From NCBI RefSeq assembly GCF_905147365.1, contig NC_056415.1, positions 12,356,001 to 12,420,000 of the forward strand: a stretch of 64,000 nucleotides of DNA, written 5' to 3'. Below are positions 1 through 12,500 of this stretch, one piece after another (the stretch's first letter is position 1; each line of letters starts with the position of its first letter). This stretch comes from Aricia agestis. Taxonomy: Eukaryota > Arthropoda > Insecta > Lepidoptera > Lycaenidae. Made by a program: the position numbers and the translations under genes. The notes below the pieces were generated by a model. It had not been told where the DNA came from. It did no database searches and saw only the letters and a program-made list of their open reading frames with translations.

Positions 1-40
1 ATTCATATAATTATTTACGTATAGTAACAAAAATACACAC

Positions 41-3000
41 CTCTGCAATGTTTCCTTTTCGGGGTCCGATTTTCGCGTCACGCTGATCGAAATCTTTCTC
101 TGTCTTATTTTATCTAGAATATTTTCTGGGCTCGGTTCTTTTTCGCTCTCCTTGAGTATGATAGCCGAGTTTCGAGTTCTTTTTGGCCTGTAAGTTGCGT
201 AGTTACCGGGCGTGTAAAGCGAATTGGTGCGATTGTATTTATGAGGCTCCCTCGACAGGCTTCCCTGGTCCTCGCTCTCGCAACTGTCGAATAACGATTT
301 CGTTCTGGAGTACCGATGGGGAATATATGTCGATGTTTGATCGTAATCGTAGTAGCTTCGACTACCCGGATATTTCCTGAATTCGTTTCGATCGAGGGAG
401 CGATACGTGTCTATTTTATCGTTCAGGCTATCGTATCTCGAATTGGCTTTAGTGCTGGATACGTCACCGAATAAGCTTTTGTATCGGTCGGTGGAGGGGG
501 ATGCGTCGGATGCGACCGAGAACCCGGGCGACAGATCGTACGTGTTCGGCGAAGTGGGCGAAATATCGTATTTGTGATCGGATCCCGCCGAGTGTATCCT
601 TGCGAGTGGATCGTATTCCGTGGCACCGGGGCCGACGAGGTTGCTTTTCCGACGCTGCTTCCTTTCGTTGAATCTGGAATAGAAGCTTTTTCGCCGTATT
701 CTCTCGGCCAAATCTTCCTTTTCCGGTGTCAAAGATTCGCGATTTCTTACTGGTAGATGGTATAGAGAGGAATCGGGCGAGAAATATTTATCTCTGAGAT
801 CCGCGGCGTTTCCTTCCGATTTAACGTCCGAATTAGAAAACGTCGATCGGCTCCTAGATCTACTGCGACTCAGTGAATCGGGAACATCGATGGTGCTATT
901 TTCTAAGTTACTGGCCTTAGTTTTATAATTATCATTTAAGTTACAATCTTTATCAGTATCGGAAACGTTCATGATTAGCGGTTCTATCACAGGATTCGTA
1001 GGAACTATTTTTTTAACTCTTGGCAATCTCGAAAAATCTAATTTTAGTGAATTTCTTACGTTCTTTATTTCGTCTTTTGTGTCTTTTATGCTATCTCCTG
1101 ACTCTTTTTCCGTACTTTCTGACGTACCGTTATTCGTGTTTTTATTTAATCGATTCTTGCGACCTAATCCATTGAGTAACAGAGAAGTCGGTCTTTTTAG
1201 TTTATCTTTTCCGTTTTCTATATTTAAGTCACCTACATTACTTACTTTTGTAGTAGCCTCGGAAGTTTCATTTTGTAATTTCTCTAAAGAAATTTTTAAA
1301 TTCTTTTCCTTAGGTTCAAATTTCTTGAACAAACCCAATACTTTCGATACAGCCGTTTTATTTTGATTATTATTAGTAGCCGGGCTATCTAAGGCAGCTA
1401 CATCGGTTATCGTTACAGCTCTTTTAATCAAGTTTGATTCGGTCGGAGGATCAGTATTTACTGGAACAGAGTTTTCTCGCTGTGTTCTATTAAATTTTGA
1501 CACTTTTTTACTTTCACTTGTATCAACACTTTCTTGTGTTAACTTGTCGGGTGAATTTGATTTTGATGTAGCAAATCTTTCTAATTTATGTCCAATCGAT
1601 TGTAAAACAGATTTCTTTTTCGTGGCGCTTGATGATTTACAACTATCTTCTGTCGCTTTTTCTTTTATTTTCTTTGTGACCTTTTTCTTCTCTGTTGCGA
1701 CAGACTCATTAGAAGATGGATTGGTATCTAAATCAGTCTTTGATCGTGCAGTAACTTTTTTAATAATCTTCTTTTTAACTGTAGCTTTTTTGTCATTTGT
1801 TTCGAGATTCGTTGTATTCGATTTCAAAATTTCGTTTTTAGCAACAGCAGGAACGTTCGTTTTTTGATCTGCTGACAGTGGTTGAGATTCTTTATTTTTA
1901 ACAACATCATGATCGACTGTATTTTCACATTTAACGTCAACCGGACTTGAGTTAATTCCATTCACTACTTGATATCTTTTAATAGATAGGGTAGAACTAG
2001 TGTCTTTATCGTGCTCTAATAGCAAAGATGAATTTTGATTTGATGATTTTTCTATTTTATTACTTATCTCAGAGTTCGATGTTTTAGGTTTTCTCTTTGG
2101 CAAAGTAATGCTAAAATTGACTTCGACGTCAGGTTTTTTATCAGCGCTACTAGTTACTTGCCTTTCCGTACCATTAGTGTACATTGAGTTTTTAAATTCA
2201 TCGCTTTTAACTTCATCGTTTTTAACATTGCGGCAAAGTGTCATTTTTTCTGAAGAAGGATTACTTGTTGGATAGCTTTTAGGGCGTATTAATCTCGACT
2301 CCTTTAGTGCCACCTTATTTTCATCCACTTCCTTTTCTATAGTTGAAGCTCCATATTCTACGGAAGCATCTTTAGTATCCTCAAAAGTTTCAAAGTTCTT
2401 AACGGGATAGCTTTTTGGTCTTGTCAATTTTGTTTCTTTACTTTGGACATTGTCATTTTTAGAGGGGATCAAAGAACCGTTTCGATCTAGACTGACGCTT
2501 TTCTTTGTTCCTATATAGGAATTATCTAAGTTCGTCTCTTTAATATTGTCGAGGATCGGAGAGTATGGTGTAGTTGATCGACTCCGCTCTCTATTAACTA
2601 TACTGCTAATTGGTGAAAGACACTTTCTTACAGGCAGGTAATCGTCCCTGAATGTATTTTCATTTTTAATTTCTGGAGATAAAGATTCCGGTTCGAGAAC
2701 TCTGTTCTTCTTCTCCCTGATCTCTTTGAGGATTTTTTGTGTTTCCAATTCCTTTTCTTTCTTATGTTTGGCTACGAAACTCTCTTCCGCCGGAGGATCA
2801 AAGAAATCTGGTCGCAAAAATCTAGAAATACGTTTTCTCGGTTGATCCACACTCAATCGAAGAGAGTGCCGTCTGAAGCTAGGGTTAGAATTTTTTAATG
2901 GGGAGCCGTAAGCCATGATGTAACTGGGTTCGGATAGTATGCTGCCGCCATCGGAGGAATAGTCGTCTAGAGATATATTTCTTTCTGGCGTTAAATATTT

Positions 3001-3590
3001 ACTGAGCAGAGGCCGGTCGGGTGTGTTTCGCACGCTGCCGCCCCGCACGTCCGGTTCTTTGGGTTCCGACGAAAGCTCGCGCACTAGTTTTCTCGTTTGG
3101 GTCTCCGGCGAAAGTTCGCTCACGACATCCTCGCTCGGGGTGGGCGTGACGCACTGTACCGGTGCCGTTCTTCGCTTTAGACGAGGCAGGGTGAAGAATT
3201 GTGAAGTCGGTACGTTTGATGTTTCCTCGGATCTCGAACGTTCTGGGGCAGATCGATCGTCGGTAAGGTCGTCTGCGAGAGGGCCGGCTTCCCCGGCGGA
3301 GGACGAGGCGGATGCGGCGGGGGCGGCGGGTGCGGCGGGCGCGGCGGGCGGCTGGTCGGCGTGCAGCGAGAGCGTGCGGCGCAGGCGGCGGGCGGCGCGC
3401 GGCGGCAGATGCGCCAGCAGCTGCTGCTGCAGGCGCCGCGACAGCGCCGGCGTCAGCCCCGACAGCGCCGCCATCTCGCGCTCCGAAAACTCGATCGAGT
3501 TCAGGTCCAAATCGGATAGATCTAGTCCGGCGCTCTCTTCGTCCGTCGGTGGCTCTCTCGGTTGGTGCTTGCCGCTTCTCTTGATGCTAC
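41..3590 (-). CDS. Nuak: Nuak giant exon 26, residues 1002-2185 (gene continues off the left edge)
   Basis: A 3550-base exon (acceptor ATTGCAG, donor CAGAG/GTGTGT) read by eye without a stop. The frame also stays open through the donor to base 1. The first ~550 bases are GC-rich: [20 protein letters not shown], a Leu/Arg segment, then a Pro-Ala run. The rest is AT-rich and Ser/Lys/Asn-rich: a charged segment [20 protein letters not shown] (~1270-1295), RPKSYP twice (~1392, ~1436), [28 protein letters not shown], an SRSRSRS patch, [12 protein letters not shown], then a Tyr/Ser/Asp-rich end with repeated DRYKSL/SRYDSL/TYRSLDR. It has no recognised fold and is probably a disordered scaffold. Antisense Arg/Ala-rich frames near 3000-3800 are shadows of its GC-rich start. 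Confidence 0.88.
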
Positions 3591-6500
3591 CTGCAATGCA
3601 ATCGAAAGACACGCGATTTCGATCATGCACGACGCTCGCCAATAGTGATATAGATCCTCAAGGCCGAGAGGTGTTACTTCTCGAGGGCCGAGCCGTCGGC
3701 TTCGGTTTCGATAGTATCTCAAGATTCGATCGGCGATCGTTTGAGTTCGCTAGGGGGCGATGCGAAACCGATGCGCATGTTAAGTGGTTAATTTTAGTCT
3801 GGGCGACGATTAGGGTCACACGTTAAGCGGAGATGCAAAACAAAAACAAAGGGATGCATTAAAATGTTGCTCTTCCAATAAAAAAATGTATTCAGAATGC
3901 ATTCTAAATTATTATTAATTGCATCAGCGATCGGCCGGCGCGCGCGAGGCGCAACACAAAACACATAAATGAACAAATAAATATATCTGTACCTATTCCT
4001 GCGTGGCGTTTGTGGCGGGTTTGTGGGAGGCGCTGGTGCCGCTGTGGAGTGTAGATTTGGTCGGAGCATGCAGTGTAACGCGCAACCCAACTGCAACCAC
4101 ACCATACAACCTCACTACTGCGGTCCGAGCCGCGCTCGCCGCCCCGCCCCGCCCGACCCGCGCGATACGCGACTACGGTCACAACATCTAGCTACGAGGC
4201 AGGCCGTGTACGTTTTACAAACAAATTAATTAACAGTCTACATTACTCCTTTACATAAATTAAACAGTAGAAATTTAAAAAATAAAGTCTATACAGACGT
4301 AGTACTACTGATTCGTGAAATGCTCGACATGCAATCATATAATTTACAATAATGAATTTGTGGTAATCGATAACATCGCAACATTTTCCTGCTAATGTTA
4401 GCGGTAGGAGAAAGTCAACACCTGCACAAAGAATGCTTTTCATTACAGTGTAAACACTACGATGCAAATGAGTTAAAATTTATTAATTTTATGTTAATAA
4501 AACTCTCAGTTAAGGTAAAACAGATATACAATGAACTGTAGAATATATATTTTCAACGGTCCATCGTATGTGACACTGAACTCAAAACAAACATGGAAAA
4601 CGTTACTAATATCGTCCGCAACGCATCAGTTTGTTTTTGGCATTCGTCATGAATAGTTAATTGATTTGTTTAGTTGAAGCTTCTTGTGAGTGGTAGCCGT
4701 GCAGATCTAGCTACTGGTGAAACAATAAACGCGTCCAATAATCGCGAGACTCTTTATCCGGGAGTTCAGCCGGGCTATTCATAATAATTGAAATCGATTT
4801 GGATTTAAAAACTAGTCGCTCGATTGTTGGTCAATTTTGCGGATTCGAAACTATAATATTATTATAGTTTCGAATCCGATTCGAATATTTTATTGTGAAT
4901 TTATCAGCGATAAAGTCATGCTACCAATCATTTTGCTTAGCAAAAAAGTTTATAATCGACGAATACTTGAATTTTTATTAATTATATATTATCTTTGCCT
5001 AATATAAAATAACAGACAAGGTTTTCTTTTTAGCCTAACTAATTAATTAAAGATAGGATCTATGTTTTAATAGGCAAATACAATAGTACCTACAATACAA
5101 AAATTAAAAAAAAACCTAATAACACCAATACGAAAACTAAATATTTTATTTTAAATACTGGGCTAACATCGACTTTAACTTTTTTTGAAAACAAACTTTA
5201 CTTATATGGAACTATACAATTGGCTACAACTTACGTCAATGAGGTTTTTCGATATTGCTTTAACCAACAGCGTAGCTCTATATTTTCGTAGGGTCTTTCG
5301 TGACAATTATTTGTCAGACAGACATATGACAAATATAGTTATAATATGTCTGTCTGACACTATATTATAGTGACAATAGTGACATATTATGACAGCTATT
5401 TGACACGAAAGACCACCGGCCATAATATATAGCTTAATTTGGTGGCAAATAAAATATCGAAAACACTCATTACAAAATCTGTGATAGCAAAAGCATGTGT
5501 TCAAACCCGAGTGCAATGATGTATACAATGACGTCTACGTTCGCCTAGTGCGGAGGTCGACAGCTTGCCAACTGTGCGTGAACGTTACGGTGCCGATAGT
5601 GCGTGAAGTTGGCAACGTTCGCGTACTGCGTGAATTTGGCAACGTACGCCTACTGCGTGTTGATTACCGCGTGAAGTTGGCAACGTTCGCCTTTAGCGTG
5701 AAGTTGGCAACATCTTAGTGCGTGATATTAGCAACGTTTTCCGCGAGCGTGCAAGCGGTGCGGGCACTCACCTCGCGGCATCTGCTGGCGGGACTTGAAC
5801 ATGGAGTCGAAGGGCGCGCCCATGTCGCGCGAGCCCCACCCCTCGCGCCTGCACACACACTCACGTTAAAACATTCTCGATCATTATGCAGATATCCTAG
5901 AATGTAGCTAAAATTATTATTAATATATATAAATAACATAAAACGTTTCTTCATAATATAGATAAACGTAAAATTCTGCATTAAAGTAACTGATTTGGTT
6001 CGACTTTAAAAAAACGTTTGATTTGAAACTACAAAATCTTAAACATACTGTATGTATTCAAACCAAAACTGCATCCCGAACACAAGAAAAACAAAAAACT
6101 TTTACTTCATACAATCTTTTTTCCTTTTCGAAAAAGATGAAATACCATTTGTATATGGTCTGATTTTTTTGTCATTAAAAAAATAATCATGCCATAGTAA
6201 GTATATCAATTCACATTAAAAATTGATGTAAAAAAGTTCATATCCTTACGAATGTTTGCCCTACATCACGGTGCAGTACTTACGTCTCCGAGATACTTCT
6301 CGTTGTTTCCCTACTCGAATGTGTGCTGCATGAAAGTAAATTACAAAATGAAACATAGACAATAACAACAAACAGTAGAACAAGAGTGTATACTCACAAT
6401 AGATTCCTCCGGGGTAAGTGTGCGCTGCATGCGGAAAATATTACATTAGTATTAGTTGACTTGTCAAAAATGGAGATTGTTGGCAGCAGAAATTTTATTG

Positions 6501-9500
6501 AAAAGTTAGGACCTACTGATTTTGCAGCTCAAAGCAGTGTTTTATTTGAGATCAGAAGAGCAGAGTGCTTCGATAGTTATATCGCAATCGCTAGTTTCGA
6601 CAGCGAAGTTGGATGTCAAAAATGTATGAGATTTGACATAAGGCTAAGTGTCATGACCATATTAAGTTAATATACCTAGCGGAATAGAGCAACAATGTAA
6701 CAATGGAGCTGTCAAACGTAACCGAAATTGGTTTTATCTGTGTGTAAAAATATGTGTACGTATACACTTACACAAGCATGATTGAAAATGATTTCTATGA
6801 GATTAAATTGTCAACGTGCGGCACGCGTGCCGATTGGACGTCAAAAAAAGAGTGCTGCTGATATGTATCACACGTCTCTTTTTACCACGCAGTGTTACTG
6901 ATAGTGACATCTCACTTGCTCAGGCCTTTGTTTCTCTATTCCGCTAGGTATATTAACTTTATGGTCATGACATAATATGCCATATCCTATTTTTGATATC
7001 TATCTTCGCTATCGCAACTAGCGAATGCAATTTAAATGAGTACTCAGGGCCTGGAGCTCAAAATATTCACTCGTCAATTTTAGTATCGAATGATGATAAA
7101 ATTTCCACCACCATTAGAATTTTTAAAATATTGTCAATGAAAAATTAAAATTAGGAAAATGACATGAAAATAAGAATTATTTTTTTAACATTATTTAGAT
7201 AAAAAAATACTAAGAAAATTTGAATTAAACCACAGGTATGTTATCGTTGCCAAGTTTACAGTTGAAATTCACACTGGATTGAAAATGTTGAAATGGACTC
7301 GTAATGGGTAAATTATTAATTAAACGTTATAAGTAACTTTCCGCAATTTCATTTCGTTATGGAATGGTACACGCTCGATATTTATCTTGTTATTCATTGC
7401 ACTCAATAATTTTAAAGCGAAACTAGAAATCGAAACTGCAAAATCCCAAACTTTGCTCTAGACGCAATCGACTTACGGAAATCTCAACATATTATCACGA
7501 TAAATATCGAGGGTGAAATGTGTTGATATGCTAAGCCACATTGTGAGTAGCTAGTGGATTATCCACCTGTTAAAGAACGGCGACTGCAGGTTGTTGAACA
7601 GAGAGTGTGGATGCTGGAAGCCGGGACCCTCCTCGCCGTTGAGACGATTTGTTAGCGCGCGGACCTGAAAAGGTAATTAGCATCACTCCCCTTAGTATGA
7701 AAAATATATTTTACACTCTGTATACATGCGCTGTAGACTCCTAGATTTTAATGAGTAGCTTGTTAAACATCCTGTATATATTCAAAAAGTTACTTTAAAA
7801 TTTTATTATTCGTAACAAAACTCAGTGAACTTTAGGGAGTGTACGAGTCCCTTGTATAAAGTTCACTGTAAAAATAGCAGCTCTGAAGTGAGAATGAGTG
7901 CCCTCGCGGTAAGCGATCGGCAAAAATTTAAATAAAATGTCACTTTATGATCTAGGTTATAGGTTTAATTTTCTACCGACATCGATCTAGTGGGCGAAGC
8001 CGCCGCTGCTTTGTAGTGGCGTAGAGCAAGTTCTCGAAGATACTAGGAACCCTCGTGCCTCGTACCCTCTATAGCTTGTGCGTTCAAAGATGATATGGGT
8101 GACAGTTTTCACGTTCCTTGCTACGGGTTCTTTTTACAAGAAAACAAAAAAAATCTAAATGTAATAAATTATATTCCATCTACAAAATCAAATGTTTCCT
8201 ATAATTGTAAATGAATAAAAATTAAAAGATGCTAAATGCTAACTTATTAAATAAAATTATAAATATTAACTGTGAAATAGGAGTATAAAATTATTGTTAC
8301 GAAAAAATTTGAAAAATGTCATATGCATGAAACGAAACTTATGTCAATAGAGATTGACTCTGTTGAATCGAAATCAAATCGATAAAAAAGGGCGGCCATC
8401 TTAAATCGCCGGCACCACTGAAATGTCAGTACGAAATCGATAATTTCGATTGCAATTCCTTTACGAAGTGATTCGATATTTTTAAACTATCGATTAATTT
8501 TTGTTAGGTAACTTCCCTACTATTGTCAATTATAATGTGTCACGCATATCATCATAAAACGCACAAACTATAGTAGCACCTCCAGCGTAGGTATCGCAGA
8601 TACAATAGATTTTCAATTGTTATGCTGCCGTTTGGGGATTGATGGGTTAAACGTAATAACGCCGTCATACTTATGTACGTAATGTTTTACATTATTAAGC
8701 TGATCGCACTTTTGAAATGTGGCGCGTACGGTGCTGACATTCATCCGCACCGTTCGCGCCGCATTTCGCGACGTAAGGTGCGGACAAAAGTTGTGTTCAC
8801 CTTGCGTTATTTCAACATTTGTGTACGTACCCGATGCAGCAGGGTAGAGAACAGGTTCTCGGCGGTGAGCAGGTGGAAGCCCTCGTCCTCCTCGTCGTCC
8901 TCGCCGGAGCTGACGGAGTCGGCGCGCGCGGGCCGCGAGCGGGCCGACCGCAGCCGGTGCATGGGCGACTCCTCCTCCTCTTCTGATTCGCCGCCGCTTA
9001 CAAGGCTGCTGTTAGGAAATGTAAAGTCCAGGTTAATATAATCCTACAGATAGTTCAACTCATCTTTGCGCGCGACGCTATGTGTGCGTGCGTTTGTACG
9101 CGTGTACTTGCAACACGTGTTGCTCGGACGACGGCGGTTCCGTAGCTTTAATTTGCTTTTAAAAATTACAAGCGCACACATAGCGTCGCGCGCAAAGATG
9201 AGTTGAACTATCTGTAACATTATAAATGCAAAAACGTGACCTCATCACGTTCAAACCGCTGACCTTAGAGACGGGAAGGGACATATTATTATGTTTCGGG
9301 AATTCTACCCTTTGATTTCCGAGCGATAAATTATTTTAGTCATCACAGTCAGTCACAAGATAAATTAATTGTCATCTAGTGTTGAAATAATGTTAGTTAT
9401 TACACGCCTACGCCACGTAAAATTTGTTCAGACACTCATTTAGTAAAGGAATTTACACACCCTGAGGCAATTTAAAGTAAGATGCGGGGTAATTTGTTGA

Positions 9501-12500
9501 TCGAACTCGGCCATACGCAGTTTGCGTGCGTCCTGCGTATATGACGTACCTGATGCGACGCGGTTTGCGTGCGAGTCGCGACGTAGCGAGCGGCGAGTGC
9601 GGCGCGTGCTCGGGCTCGAGGCTGCGCTGGCGCGGCGTGACGTAGCCCTTGCCTTCCACCGCAATGGGTATGATGAACTCGCGCGCCGACTTCTTGATCG
9701 GCTCGCCAGGAGACGCGTCACCGGCCGACGACTCGTTTGATGTGAGTCGCCTGTAATGATAAGATTGTCGACTGACTGGTATCTGATAAAATAATTGAGA
9801 AAAAATGTGCGCCCAAAAGAAGCCAACGTCGTTTTCAAACTGGCAGAATAAATTTTAATTACGTCGGATATTGACAATTAAATGGTATAAAAAATTACGT
9901 GACGTAAATTGTATCGCATAACTAGTTGACAGTAGTGTTCGTCGATTTTTTTGTCTCGCAAATCTTGCATTACGAAAGTAAAATTATGTAATGTCATGGA
10001 AATGCCACAAACAAGTTGTTTATGGCATTTTTATTTGGTTACACGTCAAGTTGCGTTGCCATGACATGATTTTGGCATGCGCAATTAAATATTTGCGCGA
10101 TAAAGGAACTTCTGTTTCAGAGCACATGCACGTTGCACTGTACCTGATCGGCGTCTGCGACTGCCTGGCGGCGGTGACGGTGGCGGCGGCGGCGGGAGGT
10201 GGGGGCGTGGCGGCGGGCGTAAACTTCGGCGGCGATGTGGGCGTGGTCTTGGGCGTGGTCGGCTCTTCGCCCGCCAGGTGTATAGGTATAATGCGCTCCA
10301 CCGATACACCTCTGAAATTTCCCGTACTGTCCTTGTTTCTTTTTGTTTACGCACGTAGGTATTTCTATCGAGCTCATTGTTTCTTGAAGAAAAACTTCTT
10401 TAGGGCGTTCGCTGCGTTGAGCGTGTGCCCGCCGCGGCTGCCCGTCGCGGGCGCCTGCGCCATGCGCTCGCCATAGTAATCGTGCGACGGCTGACACGAT
10501 TACTAAGGCAGCCGCGACGGGCACACGTGACGTGTTTTTTTATTGCGTTGGGTAAAAAAAGTTTAATGTAGTTTACACATCTAGGGCCTTTCCCTTAGCC
10601 CTTCCCCCTTCGTTCTAAATGTTATAACCTGTTGTTTTTTGACAATTTATTGCAAATACGTCGGCATGTAACTTTAAATAAATGTTGTGACTAGTGTCTT
10701 GTCCTACAGTTTTGACTTTTGACAATAGCTATAGGTAAACATAAATCAGTGCTCCTGATCTGGAAGGACCGTACCAAACCGGAATAGCAGCGACGCGCCT
10801 AGCACTTTCAGTGTCATATGATTTTAAACTTTATATTCATTATTGTAATACATAGTATCGCTTGAGAAGTCTACGGCCGCCCGTGGCCGCTCATGGACGC
10901 TGGCGGCCGGCGGTCGTGATTTCAATAGATGCCCATGTCAAAAAAATCACCGAAACCGCACACTAGTCACATGACTCACCTGTTGCGATGATCCTCAACC
11001 TTGTGATGGGCCTCTGTGCGGAAAACGCGGGGTGCGGGGGCGGGCGCGGCTGGGGTCGTGGCCGGGGGCGGGGACTGTAGCGACGCCGTCGCCACGCCCG
11101 CAGACGACGACCGACCGTATGGCACTGGGGGCTTGCCTGGAACAACGATTGAGTGATACAGTGCGTTCTATTGGTGACCAGTGACCAGTAATTGTATTAT
11201 TGTCGGAAGGATTAGTCCCAAACTATTTTTAAATTACAGTCCAAAGATACCTAGATACGAGTACTTAATAATTATTAATAAAAAAACATTATGTTCTTAC
11301 CCCCTTACTAATAAACGCTGTATAAGCTTTGAATAGTTATACAGTGTTTTGTCTTCTTCAATCCAATTAAAAATGTCACTTGTGTGACAGGAACAAAACA
11401 CTGTATAACTATTCAAAGCTTATACAACGTTTATTAGTAAGGGGTTATAAAGATAAATTTAATCAATCTTAAAGCAATAAAAAACTTAGTGGTTTTTCAT
11501 GCATTGTTCATCACAAGAAATACAGATTGCCGAGAAGAACGAATAAATCGATTCAATGCGGCGCACCTTTTTGAAGACTTTGTCGTGTCGGCGGCATACA
11601 ATTTTCTCGTGACACGTGAGCCGTGTCACACGCCATAGTAGTAGATGACACGGCTACCGTGTCACCCGCCACGTTCAAAAAGGTTTAATGTTTTTCTTGG
11701 TTTTTACGTGTTTATTAACTTGATTTATGTAATTGAACCCAAACCACTAATGTTAACGGAAGGCTACGTAGTTTTGAGTTGATTTCGAGTAGTTTTACTT
11801 ACTTCTAAAATCTGTGAGTTTTACTAAGTTTTAACCTGAAAATGGCAGGTAAGCGATTTTTTTATTCAGATGTTGCAAACCTTTTGTAGGTTTCAAAGTT
11901 AGAAAAATGAGTATATTAAATAGATCTGGGTTTCCGATGTAAATTATACGTTCGTAGATAAATTTAAAGAAGTTCGTTGTTAAATTTTTTAACCGACTTC
12001 CAAAAAGGAGGATGTGTACCGATTTTCAAAATTGTTCTTTTGTTGTATGGGGTATTTGTTCCGATTGATCCGGTTCCGAGTTGGTACCATGTTCACAAAA
12101 GTGGTGGTCTGATGATGGGAACTATGAGGAATTAAAAAAATATATATGAACTAGCCAATTCCATACATAAAAACTAAGTTATCTCGATATAATATTATAT
12201 CGAATTTAGATAAATTTTATATGCACGATAATTGGGTTCTAGTAATAAAGCTTATAGGTACAAGATCACTTTAAGCCGCAGGGAAACGTTTTATTCCTAT
12301 AGATAAGGAAGTTTGCGGAAACAGCTAGTTAGAAATATTTTCAAAAGAAACAACTTAGATTAAAACAAAAATCGTTAGTGGATTAGTAATACTTTGATGT
12401 CAACGCTACTTGCGTTTTTCTACATTATTGTTTAAAAAAAAAATTGCGAGAACTTGAAAGTCCATAAGACGCGGCTGCCGTGTAATCCGCAATGAATGCA

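Noticed and set aside
971..1867. Plus-strand Phe-rich frames
   Set aside because: Antisense of the Lys-rich part of Nuak exon 26 (AAA/GAA codons read as TTT/TTC).
3023..3826. Plus-strand 267-codon Ser/Arg/Ala-rich frame
   Set aside because: Antisense shadow of the GC-rich start of Nuak exon 26, whose splice sites and frame continuity are much stronger evidence.
9440..9877. Minus-strand 145-codon frame
   Set aside because: Runs through Nuak exon 20 in the wrong frame and into both introns.
10117..10524. Minus-strand 135-codon Arg/His-rich frame
   Set aside because: Off-frame reading across Nuak exon 19, an intron and an inverted repeat.
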